64,000 nt of DNA from Microbispora hainanensis. Lineage in GTDB: Bacteria > Actinomycetota > Actinomycetes > Streptosporangiales > Streptosporangiaceae. How positions within the stretch are numbered: position 1 is the stretch's first letter; the number at the start of each line of letters is the position of its first letter. The DNA lies in contig NZ_VIRM01000048.1 in NCBI RefSeq assembly GCF_006874475.1, positions 1 through 64,000 of the forward strand, given 5' to 3'. Below, one piece after another: positions 9,792 through 19,914 of this stretch. A program made the position numbers and the translations under genes. The notes beneath the pieces were generated by a model. The model ran no database searches. It had not been told where the DNA came from and worked only from the letters and a program-made list of their open reading frames with translations.

Positions 9792-11795
9792 GTGAGAAGA
9801 CGTCGCCGCCTGCCGGCGCTGGGGGTCGCCGCGGCGCTGCTGTGCACCCTCGCGACACCGCTCGTCGCCGCCCCCGCGTCGTCGGCCGTTCCGCCCGCGA
9901 CCGTGCTGACGGCCGCCGGGGACGCCCCGGCGGAGCAGGCGGGCCAAGTGGTGCAGGCGGTGCAGGAGCCGTCGCCGTCGCGGCAGTATCAGGTGGACGG
10001 CCCGGCGACCGTCGCGCAGCGCAGCGCGGTGGCCCGCACGGGGGCCGCCGTCGACGAGGTGCACGGCCGGAGCATGGTCGTCACCGCGACGCTCCAGGAG
10101 GCCGACGCCATCCGCAGGCTCGGGTTCACGGTCACCGAGCCGGCGCCGCCCGCCGAGGACCGCGGGCCGCAGACCTTCGACTTCCCCTCGGGCGACTCCG
10201 CCTATCACAACTACGCCGAGCTCAGCACCCTGGTCGACCAGGTCGTCGCCGCCCATCCCACGATCGCCCGCAGGTTCAGCTACGGCCGCTCGTACGAGGG
10301 CCGCGACCTGATGGGCGTCAAGATCAGTGACAACGTGGCCACCGACGAGAACGAGCCGGAGGTGCTGTTCACCGCCCACCAGCACGCGCGCGAGCACCTC
10401 ACCGTCGAGATGGCGATCTACCTGCTGCGCCTGTTCACCGACAACTACGGCGGCGACGCGCAGATCACCGACCTGGTGAACACGCGGGAGATCTGGGTCC
10501 TGCCCGACCTCAACCCCGACGGCGGCGAGTACGACATCGCCACCGGCTCCTACCGGTCGTGGCGCAAGAACCGGCAGCCCACCTCCGGGTCCTCCGCCGT
10601 CGGCACCGACCTCAACCGCAACTGGGCCCACCGGTGGGGCTGCTGCGGCGGCTCCTCCGGCACCCCGTCGAGCGAGACCTACCGCGGCTCGGCCGCCGAG
10701 TCGGCCCCGGAGGTCAGGGCGGCGGCCGACTTCGTGCGCAGCCGCGTGGCCGGCGGCGTCCAGCAGATCAAGGCGGCCATCGACTGGCACACCTACAGCG
10801 AGCTCGTGCTCTGGCCGTACGGGTACACGACGGCCGGCACCGCCCCGGGCATGACGCAGGACGACCGGGACGCGTACGCCGCCCTCGGCCGGAGCATGGC
10901 GGCCACCAACGGTTACACCGCCGAGCAGGCGAGCGACCTCTACATCACCGACGGCTCCATCGACGACTGGATGTGGGGAACGTACAAGATCTTCACGTAC
11001 ACGTTCGAGATGTATCCCCGGGGGAGCAATCCCGGCTTCTACCCGCCGGACGAGGTGATCGACCGGGAGACCTCTCGCAACCGGGCGGCCGCGCTGCTGC
11101 TCGTCAAGAGCGCCGACTGCGTCTACCGGGTCATCGGCAAGGAGTCCACCTACTGCGGCACCGGCACACCGCCCACGACCGTCTCCTCCGACACGTTCGA
11201 GACGGCGACCGGCTGGACGGCGAACGCCGCGGGCACCGACACGGCCACCTTGGGCGCGTCGGAGCGCGCCGACCCCGCGACCTCGTCCAGCGGGGCCAAG
11301 CAGCTCGGCACGACGGTCAGCGGGAGCTACGACCTGGTCACCGGCGCCGCCGCGGGGACGAGCGCGGGCGACCGCGACGTCGACGGGGGAGTGCGTACGC
11401 CGGGCTGGGCGCCGGTGTCCACCAGGTGGGCGGCCCCGAACGCGTCGACGCGCAGCTCACCGGCGTCCCCCGGCGGCGCTCGTGGCCGCTTATCGGGCAA
11501 GGGGGCAATCTCCCATCGGACTACTGGATCTGTCGTGAAACCGGACCTTCGCGGGTACGCTCCATTCCCCGCCGCCACGGGGCTTGCCACAAGGAAGGAG
11601 GACGCATGGCCCGCTATGACGAGCACGACCAGGCACGGTGGGTGCCGGAACCGCCGGGCAACCCCGAGCGGAGCGCGTTCGAGCGAGACCGGGCACGCGT
11701 GCTCCACAGCGCCTCGCTGCGCAGGCTCGCCGCCAAGACGCAGGTGGTGGCCCCCGCCGACTGCACCGGCCTGCACAGCCCCCGCACCCGGCTGA
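9792..11795 (+). CDS. Secreted M14 zinc carboxypeptidase with a broken C-terminus
   Basis: A signal peptide (basic MRRRRR start, hydrophobic core to about residue 33) precedes an M14 carboxypeptidase domain: the zinc ligands in [13 protein letters not shown], a later His in AIDWHTYSE, and the catalytic Glu in [10 protein letters not shown]. The catalytic part to about residue 465 is intact. A C-terminal jelly-roll-like domain begins ([12 protein letters not shown]) but stops near base 11391; a residue stretch resembling its end ([15 protein letters not shown]) continues in another frame. The open frame then runs meaninglessly through the start of dgt to 11795. So the real protein ended differently, after a deletion of roughly 65 codons plus a frameshift. 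GTG 9792 has GGGAGGG 6 nt upstream. Confidence 0.8.
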   Translation: MRRRRRLPALGVAAALLCTLATPLVAAPASSAVPPATVLTAAGDAPAEQAGQVVQAVQEPSPSRQYQVDGPATVAQRSAVARTGAAVDEVHGRSMVVTATLQEADAIRRLGFTVTEPAPPAEDRGPQTFDFPSGDSAYHNYAELSTLVDQVVAAHPTIARRFSYGRSYEGRDLMGVKISDNVATDENEPEVLFTAHQHAREHLTVEMAIYLLRLFTDNYGGDAQITDLVNTREIWVLPDLNPDGGEYDIATGSYRSWRKNRQPTSGSSAVGTDLNRNWAHRWGCCGGSSGTPSSETYRGSAAESAPEVRAAADFVRSRVAGGVQQIKAAIDWHTYSELVLWPYGYTTAGTAPGMTQDDRDAYAALGRSMAATNGYTAEQASDLYITDGSIDDWMWGTYKIFTYTFEMYPRGSNPGFYPPDEVIDRETSRNRAAALLLVKSADCVYRVIGKESTYCGTGTPPTTVSSDTFETATGWTANAAGTDTATLGASERADPATSSSGAKQLGTTVSGSYDLVTGAAAGTSAGDRDVDGGVRTPGWAPVSTRWAAPNASTRSSPASPGGARGRLSGKGAISHRTTGSVVKPDLRGYAPFPAATGLATRKEDAWPAMTSTTRHGGCRNRRATPSGARSSETGHACSTAPRCAGSPPRRRWWPPPTAPACTAPAPG

Positions 11796-12910
11796 CCCAC
11801 TCCCTCGAGTGCGCGCAGATCGGCCGCGAGATGGGCAAGGTGCTCGGCTGCGACCCCGACCTGGTGGAGACCGCCTGTCTCGCCCACGACCTCGGCCATC
11901 CCCCGTTCGGCCACAACGGGGAGGCCGCTCTCGACGAGCTGGCCGCGCCGTGCGGCGGGTTCCAGGGCAACGCGCAGAACCTGCGCCTGCTGACCCGGCT
12001 GGAGGCCAAGGTCATCACCGAGGACGGCCGGAGCGCCGGGCTCAACCTCACGCGGGCCGCGCTCGACTCGGTCTGCAAGTATCCCTGGGCCGGGTCCTCC
12101 TGCCGGATCCCCGGCGTCCCGCTCGCCGACGAGGGCCGGCCCTACTGCGTCTACCCGGACGACCTGGCGGTCTTCCTGTGGGCGCGGGAGGGGGCGCCCG
12201 ACTACGCGGTCGGCTTCGAGGCGCAGGTCATGGACTGGGCCGACGACGTGGCCTACTCGGTGCACGACCTGGAGGACGCGCTGACGTGCGGTCACGTGAC
12301 GATGGCGGCCCTGCGCGACCCGGAGGAGCGGCTGGAGGTGTGCCGCCTGACGAGGGAGTGGTACGCGCCCGACGCCGCCCTGGAGGAGCTGTCGGAGACC
12401 TTCGCCCGGCTGCTCGCCGAGCCGCTGTGGCCGTCCGCGTTCGACGCCGGGCTCGCCGACCTCGCCGCGCTCAAGCGGCTCACCAGCGCCCTCATCGGCC
12501 GGCTGTGCCGCTCCGCCCAGGACGCCACCCGCGAGGCGTACGGCTGCCGCCCCACGCCGGGCGGCAGGAGCGGCCGCACCCGGTATGACGCGGACCTGGT
12601 GGTGCCGCGGACGACCCGCCTGGAGTGCGCGCTGCTCAAGGGGGTGACGGCCCGCTACGTGATGTCCAGGGAGGCCCACCACGCCGTCCAGGCCCGGCAG
12701 CGCGAGATCATCGCCGAGCTGGGCGACCTCGTCCTGCGCGGCGCCCCGGCGACGCTGGAGCCCGCGCTGCGGCAGCAGTTCGAGCAGGCCGCCGACGACG
12801 CGGGGCGGCTGCGCGCGGTGGTCGACCAGATCGCCTCGCTCACCGACGCCTCCGCCATGGGCTGGCACCGCCGCCTGTCGGCGAAGACCCACCCCCTCAA
12901 GGCCGGCTGA
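11606..12910 (+). CDS. dgt: Deoxyguanosinetriphosphate triphosphohydrolase-like HD protein
   Basis: Enzymes of this family split dNTPs into deoxynucleoside and triphosphate and so limit dNTP pools. The 434-residue protein has the HD metal site: H in TRLTHSLEC, the HD pair in [19 protein letters not shown], and a later Asp in [19 protein letters not shown] 11606 is preceded by the very strong AAGGAAGGAGG. In actinobacteria dgt is commonly found just upstream of dnaG; here an SDR, a LysR regulator and a lipoprotein lie in between. The out-of-frame tail of the broken carboxypeptidase overlaps its first 190 bases. Confidence 0.93.
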   Translation: MARYDEHDQARWVPEPPGNPERSAFERDRARVLHSASLRRLAAKTQVVAPADCTGLHSPRTRLTHSLECAQIGREMGKVLGCDPDLVETACLAHDLGHPPFGHNGEAALDELAAPCGGFQGNAQNLRLLTRLEAKVITEDGRSAGLNLTRAALDSVCKYPWAGSSCRIPGVPLADEGRPYCVYPDDLAVFLWAREGAPDYAVGFEAQVMDWADDVAYSVHDLEDALTCGHVTMAALRDPEERLEVCRLTREWYAPDAALEELSETFARLLAEPLWPSAFDAGLADLAALKRLTSALIGRLCRSAQDATREAYGCRPTPGGRSGRTRYDADLVVPRTTRLECALLKGVTARYVMSREAHHAVQARQREIIAELGDLVLRGAPATLEPALRQQFEQAADDAGRLRAVVDQIASLTDASAMGWHRRLSAKTHPLKAG

Positions 12911-12920
12911 CCCGCTCGTT

Positions 12921-13778
12921 TCAGGCCTGTCCGGCCCGCCGCGCCACCTCCGCCGCCGTACGCACGAAGGCGGCCAGCGCCCGCGACCGCGCGTCCTGCG
13001 GCCAGGCCAGGACCAGCGTCGTCGGCGGCGCGTCGGGCACGGGCACGCTGACGAGGTCGTGACGCAGGTTCGCCCGGATCGACCGGGGGACGACCGCCAC
13101 GGCCCGGCCGAGCGCGACGAGATGCATGAGCTGACCGCTCTCGGCGATCCCGAAGGAGCCCTCGGGGACGGCCTCGGGCCACCGCGGCAGCGGCTCGCCG
13201 TCGAGGTCGGCCATCGACAGCTCCGCGCGCCCGGCGAGCCGGTGCCCCCGGGGCAGCACCGCCACCTGGCTTTCCACCAGGAGCTCCTCGACCGCCAGGC
13301 CGGTCAGATCCTCGCGCGGCGCGTGCAGCAGGGCGGCGTCGGCCCGGCCGTCCCGCACCATCGCGCCGCGCTCGCGGGCGCTGAAGACGATGTCGACGGG
13401 CAGCGCGCCCGGCGTGGCCGCGTACGCCGCGAGGATCTCCGGCAGCAGGTCGGCGTCCCCGCCCGGTTTGGCGGCGAGCACGAGCGACGGCGCGTCGCGG
13501 CCGGCCCGCCGGGTCCTGCGTACGGCCGCCGACAGCGCGGCGAGCGCGGCGTGGCCCTCCCGCAGCAGCGTCTCACCCGCTTCCGTCAGCTCCACCGTGC
13601 GGTGGTCGCGCTCCAGCAGCCGCACCCCGAGGCGGCGTTCGAGCCGCTGGATCGCCCGCGACAGCGGAGGTTGCGCGATGCCGAGCCGCCGGGCCGCCCG
13701 CCCGAAGTGCAGCTCCTCGGCCACCGCCACGAAATAGGTCAGCTCCCGCGTCTCAACGGTGTCGTCACCGGCGGTCAT
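12921..13778 (-). CDS. LysR-family transcriptional regulator
   Basis: The 285-residue protein has the LysR helix-turn-helix at residues 8-66 (RELTYFVAVAEELHFGRAA, then QPPLSRAIQRLERRLGVRLLER) and an effector-binding domain behind it. It is transcribed divergently from the SDR gene with a 71-base spacer, the usual arrangement in which a LysR protein controls its neighbour and itself. The ligand is unknown. Confidence 0.9.
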   Translation of the reverse strand: MTAGDDTVETRELTYFVAVAEELHFGRAARRLGIAQPPLSRAIQRLERRLGVRLLERDHRTVELTEAGETLLREGHAALAALSAAVRRTRRAGRDAPSLVLAAKPGGDADLLPEILAAYAATPGALPVDIVFSARERGAMVRDGRADAALLHAPREDLTGLAVEELLVESQVAVLPRGHRLAGRAELSMADLDGEPLPRWPEAVPEGSFGIAESGQLMHLVALGRAVAVVPRSIRANLRHDLVSVPVPDAPPTTLVLAWPQDARSRALAAFVRTAAEVARRAGQA

Positions 13779-13849
13779 ACCGCGAGGGTATCGCCCGTGA
13801 CCGAGACGGTGTTGGGCACCGGGAGGGACGGGGTGGTGGGCTTGCCCCC

Positions 13850-14593
13850 ATGAACGGCACTGACACCGTCGCCCTGGTCACGGGCGCGAACAAGGGAATC
13901 GGCTACGAGATCGCGAGGCAGCTCGGCGAGCTCGGCATGATCGTGCTGCTCGGGGCGCGCGACCCGGGGCGCCGCGACGAGGCGACCGCGAAGCTGCGGG
14001 CGGAGGGCCTGGAGGTCCACCCGCTGACGATCGACGTCACCGGCGAGGAGGGCGTGCGGGCGGCGGCGGAACAGGTGGGGGAGCGGTTCGGCCGCCTCGA
14101 CGTGCTCGTCAACAACGCCGGCATCTCGGGCGGCACCCGGCAGACGCCCGGCTCGGTCAACCTCGGCGCGGTGCGCGAGGTGTTCGAGACCAACGTGTTC
14201 GGCGTCATCCGGGTGACCGACGCGATGCTGCCGCTGCTGCGGCGGTCGCCGGCCGGGCGGATCGTCAACGTGGGCAGCGGCACGGCGTCGATGACGCACA
14301 TGACCGACCCCGATCACTACTTCGCCCGGAGGCAGAGCGTCGCGGGCTACCCGCCGTCGAAGGCCGCGCTGAACATGCTCACCATCCAGTACGCCAAGGA
14401 GCTGCGGCCGCTCGGCATCCTGGTCAACGCCATCGCCCCCGGGGCATGTGACACCGACTTCGCCAGGGACCTCGGCATGTCCCTGCCGCGTACGGCGGCG
14501 CAGGGCGCGGCGGTCGCGGTCAGGCTCGCGACGCTCGGCGCCGACGGACCGTCGGGCGGGTTCTTCGCCGAGGACGGCCCGGTGCCCTGGTGA
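13850..14593 (+). CDS. Short-chain dehydrogenase/reductase
   Basis: The 247-residue classical SDR has the cofactor motif TGANKGIG, the NNAG strand (VLVNNAGISGG), a serine in VNVGSGTAS and the YPPSK that supplies the catalytic Tyr and Lys. GARDPGR after the second strand suggests NADPH preference. The closing segment ATLGADGPSGGFFAEDGPVPW is typical of small carbonyl reductases. It is divergent from the LysR gene. There is no good ribosome site at ATG 13850, so the mRNA may be leaderless or the start may differ. Confidence 0.87.
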   Translation: MNGTDTVALVTGANKGIGYEIARQLGELGMIVLLGARDPGRRDEATAKLRAEGLEVHPLTIDVTGEEGVRAAAEQVGERFGRLDVLVNNAGISGGTRQTPGSVNLGAVREVFETNVFGVIRVTDAMLPLLRRSPAGRIVNVGSGTASMTHMTDPDHYFARRQSVAGYPPSKAALNMLTIQYAKELRPLGILVNAIAPGACDTDFARDLGMSLPRTAAQGAAVAVRLATLGADGPSGGFFAEDGPVPW

Positions 14594-14693
14594 CCGTGCT
14601 CACCGCCCTGCGCACCCGGCGGCAAGGCCGGTCCGGCCATCCGTCACGAGGCCCGGAAGCGGTTCTCCGGCGGCGCGGGGCCTGCTCGCCTAA

Positions 14694-14742
14694 AGCGGGA
14701 TGACCACGACGTCGTCTAGAGCGGGATGACCACGACGTCGTC
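14694..14742. repeat. 26-bp tandem duplication of the end of the LytM lipoprotein gene
   Basis: The 23-base sequence at 14720-14742, which encodes the last codons of the minus-strand gene (DDVVVIPL), is repeated at 14694-14716. The period is 26, and the stop codon lies between the copies (14716-14718). The second copy is untranslated. Confidence 0.85.
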
Positions 14743-15567
14743 GTCGTCACCGCCACCGCCGCCGTTCTTCTTCTTTTTCTTCGTGGGCGGCTTGGTCTCG
14801 TCGGGGACGGGCGTGACCTGCTTGGAGGCGCACAGTTGCGTGCAGGGCGGGGTCGCGCCCATCTTCTTGCGCAGCGTGAGCATGGCCTTGCGCGGCGAGA
14901 CGGTGCGGTTGCCGTCGTCCCAGGCGTCCAGGTAGGGCCACGGCGGCACCACACCCCGCCGCACCCACCAATACTGCGGCGCGACCGGCCACGACATGGC
15001 GAAGTAGAGGTTGCTCGCGGTGTCGCGCGCGTTGCCCGTGTTGCCCACCCGGCCGAGCAGCTGCCCGGCCTTGACCTTGGTGCCCGGGGTGACGTCCTGC
15101 TCCACGGAGTCGAGGTGGCCGCCGAGATACAGCACGCCGTCCTCGCCCTTGATCGTGACGAACCGGCCCTCCCGGTCGGGGCCGCGGTCGGTGGAGGGCG
15201 ACCAGAGGTTCTTGAGGTTGACCTCCTGGACCACCCCGTCCACCGGCGACACGAACGCGCATCCCTTTGCCGCCCAGATGATCGTCTTGGGAAGCACGAG
15301 CAGCTTGCGGGAGTACGACACCTTGCAGCCCTTGATGGGGAAGGCGTACGTGTAGGGGGACACCTTCGGCGGCGGGACCCGCACCGGCTCGTCCCCGGGC
15401 GGAGGCACGACGTGGCCTGGCTGGGCGTCGTCCATGGCGGCCGTGATGCCGCCTCCCTGCGGCGGCGTGGGCGGCAGCGTGCTCACTCCCGCGACCCCGG
15501 CGGGCGCTCCGCAGGACGCCGCGACGAACGCGGCGCCGGCGAGGGCGGCCAGTCTCCCCGATCGCAT
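14716..15567 (-). CDS. LytM/M23-fold lipoprotein lacking the zinc ligands
   Basis: The 283-residue protein starts with a lipoprotein signal (LAGAAFVAASC, lipobox VAASC) and a Pro-rich linker. A LytM/M23-like domain follows (about residues 85-215): GCAFVSPVDGVVQEV, VTIKGEDGVLYLGGHLDS, GQLLGRVGNTGNA. The expected HxxxD ligand pair at its start is absent, and the HxH motif is replaced by NLYFAMSW, so it is probably not a working endopeptidase but a binding or regulatory version, as in EnvC-like proteins. The C-terminus is low complexity: runs of Lys, Gly and Asp before VVVIPL. ATG 15567 is preceded by AGGTGGAG. Its 3' end is duplicated. Confidence 0.8.
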   Translation of the reverse strand: MRSGRLAALAGAAFVAASCGAPAGVAGVSTLPPTPPQGGGITAAMDDAQPGHVVPPPGDEPVRVPPPKVSPYTYAFPIKGCKVSYSRKLLVLPKTIIWAAKGCAFVSPVDGVVQEVNLKNLWSPSTDRGPDREGRFVTIKGEDGVLYLGGHLDSVEQDVTPGTKVKAGQLLGRVGNTGNARDTASNLYFAMSWPVAPQYWWVRRGVVPPWPYLDAWDDGNRTVSPRKAMLTLRKKMGATPPCTQLCASKQVTPVPDETKPPTKKKKKNGGGGGDDDDVVVIPL

Positions 15568-15714
15568 GATCTCCACCTGGTCGACGTTACCGAACCTTTC
15601 CTTTCTAACGGACCAAGCCGCACATCACGACCGGTTCCGAAAAGTCGTGACATGTCCTGGACCATCCGCGGTGGAGCGTCCGGGCTGTCGGGGGCAGGCT
15701 CTAGACTCGCGAGC

Positions 15715-17634
15715 GTGGCAGGGCGAAGCGGTCGGATCAGTGACGAGGACATCGCGCTCGTGCGGGAGCGCTCGCCGATCGCCGACGTCGTCGGCGAGCA
15801 CATCCAGCTCCGCAACGCGGGCGGGGGCAACCTGAAGGGGCTGTGCCCGTTCCATGACGAGAAGTCTCCCTCCTTCAACGTGACCCCGGCCCGGGGCTAC
15901 TACTACTGCTTCGGCTGCGCCGAGGGCGGCGACGTCATCACGTTCGTCCGCAAGATCGAGAACCTGACGTTCACCGAGGCCGTCGAGCGGCTCGCCCAGC
16001 GCGCCGGCATCCAGCTCCGCTACGAGCAGGGCGGCTACGTGCCCGGCCGGGAGCAGGGCGAGCGGCTGCGGCTGATCGAGGCGCACCGCGCCGCCGCCGA
16101 GTTCTACGCCGAACGGCTGTCCGCCCCCGAGGCGGCGCCCGGCCGGCGCTTCCTGTCCGAGCGCGGCTTCGAGCGGGCCGACGCGGAGCGCTTCGGCGTC
16201 GGCTACGCCCCCAACGAGTGGGAGGCGCTCTCGCGCCACCTGATGGGCCGCGGGTTCACCTCACAGGAGCTGATCAAGGGCGGCCTGGCCCGCGAGGGCA
16301 GGCGCGGCCCCGTCGACCGGTTCCGCGGCCGGCTGATCTGGCCGATCCGCGACATCACCGGCGACGTCATCGGGTTCGGCGCGCGCAAGCTGCTCGACTC
16401 CGACGACGGTCCCAAATATCTGAACACCCCCGAGAGCCCGATCTACCACAAGAGCTCCGTGCTCTACGGGGTGGACCTCGCCAAGCGGGAGATCGCCAAG
16501 CGGTCCCAGGCCGTCATCGTGGAGGGCTACACGGACGTCATGGCCTGCCATCTGGCCGGTGTGCCGACCGCGGTGGCCACCTGCGGCACCTCCTTCGGGG
16601 AGGACCACATCAAGGTGCTGCGCCGGCTGCTGCTCGACCAGGCCGAGTTCCGGGGTGAGGTGATCTTCACCTTCGACGGCGACTCGGCGGGGCAGAAGGC
16701 CGCCCTGCGCGCGTTCCAGGACGAGCAGAAGTTCGTCACGCAGACCTTCGTCGCCGTGCAGCCCGACGGCCTCGACCCCTGCGACCTGCGGGTCAAGCAG
16801 GGCGACGGCGCCGTGCGCGACCTGATCGCCAGCCGCGAGCCGCTGTTCGCCTTCGCGATCCGCAGCACCCTCTCGCGCTACGACCTCAACACCAACGAGG
16901 GACGCCTCGCCGCGCTCGACGCCGCCGCGCCCATCGTGGCCTCGATCAAGGATCCCGGGCTCCGCAAGACCTACGTGGTCGACCTCGACCGCTGGCTCGG
17001 CTTCATCGACGAGGGCTTCGTCATCCAGCGCGTGCAGCAGGTCGTGGGGCGGACGCAGGAGGGCGGCCACGCTCCCGGACGCCGGCAGGCGGCGCGTGGA
17101 GCCGCGCCCGCGCGGCCCGCCCAGGCGCGCCAGGAGCCTCTGGACCCCGCGGTCCGACTGGAGGCGGAGGCGCTCAAGCTCGCCGTCCAGCGGCCCGCGC
17201 TGCTCGGGCCGGAGTTCGACGCGCTCGGCGCGGCGACGTTCACCCTGCCCGAGCACGTCGCGCTCTACGAGCTCATCGTGGCGGCGGGCGGGACCGTCGC
17301 CGGGGGGCCCGGCGGACGCGAGTGGGTCGACCGGCTGCTGGAGCAGGCCGACGCCGCGTCGCCCGGCGAAACCGGCATCGACCTGACATCGCTCGTCACC
17401 CGGTTCGCGGTCGAGGCCGTGCGCGCCGACGTCAACATCGAGGAGCGGTACGGCGCGGCGGTCCTGGCCAAGATCCAGGAGGTCGCGGTCGGCCGGGCCG
17501 TCGCCCAGGTGAAGTCCCGGCTGCAGCGGCTCAACCCGGTCGAGGAGCAGCAGGAGTACAACCGGCTGTTCGGCGAACTCGTGGCGCTGGAACAGCAGCG
17601 ACGCGTGTTGCGAGAACGCGCCAGCGGGGCCTGA
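15715..17634 (+). CDS. dnaG: DNA primase
   Basis: DNA primase makes RNA primers at the replication fork together with DnaB helicase. The 639-residue protein has the CHC2 zinc finger (CPFHDEKSPSFNV ... YYYCFGCAEGG), the TOPRIM domain with the catalytic Glu in VIVEGYTDVMA and the metal-binding DGDSAG, and a C-terminal DnaB-interacting region. I chose GTG 15715 because the zinc finger then starts at residue 44 as usual; in-frame sequence upstream is spurious. It is followed 134 bases on by the sigma-70 gene, a dnaG-rpoD pairing as in the classical macromolecular synthesis operon. Confidence 0.96.
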   Translation: MAGRSGRISDEDIALVRERSPIADVVGEHIQLRNAGGGNLKGLCPFHDEKSPSFNVTPARGYYYCFGCAEGGDVITFVRKIENLTFTEAVERLAQRAGIQLRYEQGGYVPGREQGERLRLIEAHRAAAEFYAERLSAPEAAPGRRFLSERGFERADAERFGVGYAPNEWEALSRHLMGRGFTSQELIKGGLAREGRRGPVDRFRGRLIWPIRDITGDVIGFGARKLLDSDDGPKYLNTPESPIYHKSSVLYGVDLAKREIAKRSQAVIVEGYTDVMACHLAGVPTAVATCGTSFGEDHIKVLRRLLLDQAEFRGEVIFTFDGDSAGQKAALRAFQDEQKFVTQTFVAVQPDGLDPCDLRVKQGDGAVRDLIASREPLFAFAIRSTLSRYDLNTNEGRLAALDAAAPIVASIKDPGLRKTYVVDLDRWLGFIDEGFVIQRVQQVVGRTQEGGHAPGRRQAARGAAPARPAQARQEPLDPAVRLEAEALKLAVQRPALLGPEFDALGAATFTLPEHVALYELIVAAGGTVAGGPGGREWVDRLLEQADAASPGETGIDLTSLVTRFAVEAVRADVNIEERYGAAVLAKIQEVAVGRAVAQVKSRLQRLNPVEEQQEYNRLFGELVALEQQRRVLRERASGA

Positions 17635-17666
17635 ATAAACGTCCCTTTCCAGATCTCACAGTCGCC

Positions 17667-17678
17667 AAACATATGTTT
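17667..17678. promoter_or_regulatory. Perfect 12-bp palindrome between dnaG and the sigma gene
   Basis: AAACATATGTTT is a perfect palindrome and AT-rich in an otherwise GC-rich spacer (17635-17768). It is not a terminator. A TTGACT hexamer (17695-17700) lies downstream of it, but I could not find a matching -10 at standard spacing, so the sigma-gene promoter remains undefined. Confidence 0.35.
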
Positions 17679-17768
17679 TGATCTCGATTCGGTATTGACT
17701 TCCGCCTTACCTTGGGTGACAAAAATAGGCCTGCCATTTAGTGGTGCCTTTCCTGCACACTGTGTTGC

Positions 17769-18920
17769 GTGGGTGCATCGGTGCTGCCAAGCAGGCCGCC
17801 ATCGGTAGACCAGGTGGCGGACCTTGTCGCGAAGGGAAGGGAACGCGGGAGCGTCACGGTTGACGACGTGGCCGCCGCGCTCGACCGATCCGAGCTTCCC
17901 GCCGACGCGCTGGAGCGCGTCGTGCGGATGCTCGCCGAGAACGGGGTTGAGGTCCTCGAGCCGCAGGGCGACGAGGAGCCCAGCAAGCCGGACGAGGAGG
18001 ACATCGGCAAACGCGCTCCGACCAGCGACCTGGTCAGGATCTATCTCAGGGAGATCGGCAGGGTTCCGCTGCTCACCGCCGAGGAGGAGGTGGAGCTCGC
18101 CAAGGCCATCGAGGCCGGCCTGTTCGCGGAGGACAAGCTCTGCGAGAGCCCGGGCGCCAGGTTCGCCCGGCCGGAGCTGGAAGACCTGGTCTGGGAGGGC
18201 GTCCGCGCCAAGCAGCGGCTCATCGAGGCCAACCTCAGGCTCGTGGTCTCCATCGCCAAGCGCTATGTCGGGCGCGGAATGCTGTTCCTGGACCTCATTC
18301 AGGAAGGCAATCTCGGTCTCATCCGGGCCGTCGAGAAATTCGACTACACCAAGGGATACAAGTTCTCGACGTACGCGACCTGGTGGATTCGCCAGGCGAT
18401 CACGCGGGCGATCGCCGACCAGGCGAGAACGATCCGGATTCCCGTGCACATGGTCGAAACGATCAATAAATTGGTCCGCGTGCAGCGGCAGCTCCACCAG
18501 GATCTCGGCCGGGAGCCGGCGCCCGAGGAGATCGCCGCCGAGATGGACCTGCCGATCGACCGCGTGGTGGAGATCCAGCGCATCGCGCAGGAGCCGGTCT
18601 CGCTCCAGGCGCCCATCGGCGAGGAGGACTCCGACCTCGGCGACTTCATCGAGGACGCCGACGCCGTGGTGCCGATGGAGGCCGCGGCCTTCATCATGCT
18701 GCAGGACCAGCTCGACGACATCCTGGCCACGCTGTCGGAGCGCGAGCAGCGGATCATCCAGCTCCGCTTCGGCCTCTCCGACGGCCACCCCCGCACACTG
18801 GAGGAGGTCGGCAGGGAGTTCGGCGTCACGCGTGAGCGCATCCGCCAGATCGAGTCCAAGACGCTGGCCAAGCTGCGCCACCCCACCCGCGCCCAGATGC
18901 TCCGGGACTACCTGGACTGA
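17769..18920 (+). CDS. RpoD-family (group 1/2) RNA polymerase sigma factor
   Basis: The 383-residue protein contains a region 1.1-like start (residues 12-60), region 1.2 ([16 protein letters not shown]), region 2 with [17 protein letters not shown] and [19 protein letters not shown], region 3, and region 4 ending in [20 protein letters not shown]. These are the features of a housekeeping-type sigma factor recognising TTGACa/TAtaaT promoters. It is shorter than HrdB/SigA (over 500) but has a region 1.1, so it may be the principal sigma of this lineage or an HrdA-like paralogue; the window cannot decide. GTG 17769 is the only good start. A hairpin terminator follows 27 bases behind the stop. 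Confidence 0.9.
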   Translation: MGASVLPSRPPSVDQVADLVAKGRERGSVTVDDVAAALDRSELPADALERVVRMLAENGVEVLEPQGDEEPSKPDEEDIGKRAPTSDLVRIYLREIGRVPLLTAEEEVELAKAIEAGLFAEDKLCESPGARFARPELEDLVWEGVRAKQRLIEANLRLVVSIAKRYVGRGMLFLDLIQEGNLGLIRAVEKFDYTKGYKFSTYATWWIRQAITRAIADQARTIRIPVHMVETINKLVRVQRQLHQDLGREPAPEEIAAEMDLPIDRVVEIQRIAQEPVSLQAPIGEEDSDLGDFIEDADAVVPMEAAAFIMLQDQLDDILATLSEREQRIIQLRFGLSDGHPRTLEEVGREFGVTRERIRQIESKTLAKLRHPTRAQMLRDYLD

Positions 18921-18947
18921 CGGCGGCTGACCTGACACCAACCGCGA

Positions 18948-18974
18948 ACGAGCGCCTCCCCTGGAGGCGCTCGT
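18948..18974 (+). terminator. Hairpin terminator of the sigma gene
   Basis: Perfect 12-bp arms (18948-18959 and 18963-18974) with a 3-nt loop follow the sigma-gene stop codon. There is no U-tract, as is common in actinobacteria. Confidence 0.75.
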
Positions 18975-19073
18975 CGCCGTTGTGCGCCCGGTTTGGCGCA
19001 GGGCGTTGGCGCGATCCATATGCGAGCCGCGCCGGGGAGTGTCACCATCGCGGGCGATCGAAAGGGAGACGAC

Positions 19074-19802
19074 ATGAGTGAGCCCGCGGTCCGGCCGAAC
19101 GAGACGACGGTGCCGTTGATGCCGTGCGCGTCGCCGGAGGAGACCCTGGCGTTCTACGAGGCGCTGGGATTCGAGACGACCTACAAACAGACCAGGCCCT
19201 ATGTCTATCTGGCGCTGCGGTGGAGCGGAATCCATCTGCACTTCGGCCCGGCGCCCAAAGACCTGGATCCGGCCCGGGAGCAGTCCGGGGCCTGCCTGGT
19301 CATGGTCGACGCCGTCGCGCCGTACCACGCGGAGTTCGTCGCGGCGATGCGCCGCGTCTACGGGAAGGTGCTGAGCTCCGGCCTGCCGCGGATCACCCGC
19401 TACCGGCCCGGCGCGTCGCGGTTCACGCTGATGGATCCGTCCGGCAACTCGATCATCTTCATCCAGCGCGACGAGCAGGCCGAGGTGGAATACGGCGGTT
19501 CGAAGAAGCTGACGGGCCTGGCCAAGGCGCTCGACAACGCCCGGATCCTGCGCGAGTTCAAGAACGACGACCTGCAGGCCTTCCGCGCGCTCAAGTCCGC
19601 CGTGCGCAGGCACGGCCCGGACGCCTCGCCGGCCGAGCGGGCCATCGCCCTGTGTCACCTCGTCGACCTGGCCACGGTCCTCGGTGAGCCCGCCGATCCC
19701 TGGCTCGCCGATCTGCGGGGTCTTGAGCTCACCGCCGACGACAGGCAGCGTGTCGAATCGGAGCTCGGGCATCTCGCCGGACTTCGCGAGTGGCTCCCCT
19801 GA
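19074..19802 (+). CDS. VOC (glyoxalase/bleomycin-resistance) superfamily protein with C-terminal helical extension
   Basis: Residues 10-135 form one VOC unit: VPLMPCASPEETLAFYEALGF, then HLHFGPAP, ACLVMVDAV and the closing FTLMDPSGNSIIFIQ. Residues 136-242 are an added helical region (LTGLAKALDNARILREFKNDD and so on) not found in short VOC proteins. Members bind metal and act as lyases, dioxygenases or drug-binding proteins; nothing here fixes the substrate. ATG 19074 is preceded by AAAGGGAGA. It is a single gene. Confidence 0.75.
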   Translation: MSEPAVRPNETTVPLMPCASPEETLAFYEALGFETTYKQTRPYVYLALRWSGIHLHFGPAPKDLDPAREQSGACLVMVDAVAPYHAEFVAAMRRVYGKVLSSGLPRITRYRPGASRFTLMDPSGNSIIFIQRDEQAEVEYGGSKKLTGLAKALDNARILREFKNDDLQAFRALKSAVRRHGPDASPAERAIALCHLVDLATVLGEPADPWLADLRGLELTADDRQRVESELGHLAGLREWLP

Positions 19803-19914
19803 GCGCGAAGCGGCCCGCGCCCGGGTCCCGCGGCTCCCGGGTGCGGAGCCGTACGACAGGAGGGACGGGGCGCCGGATAGCCTCGGGGGTGTTAACGGTC
19901 GTCGTACGCTGGCG

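Noticed and set aside
14836-15714. Long in-frame extension upstream of dnaG
   Set aside because: It runs antisense through the LytM lipoprotein gene; the zinc-finger position supports GTG 15715.
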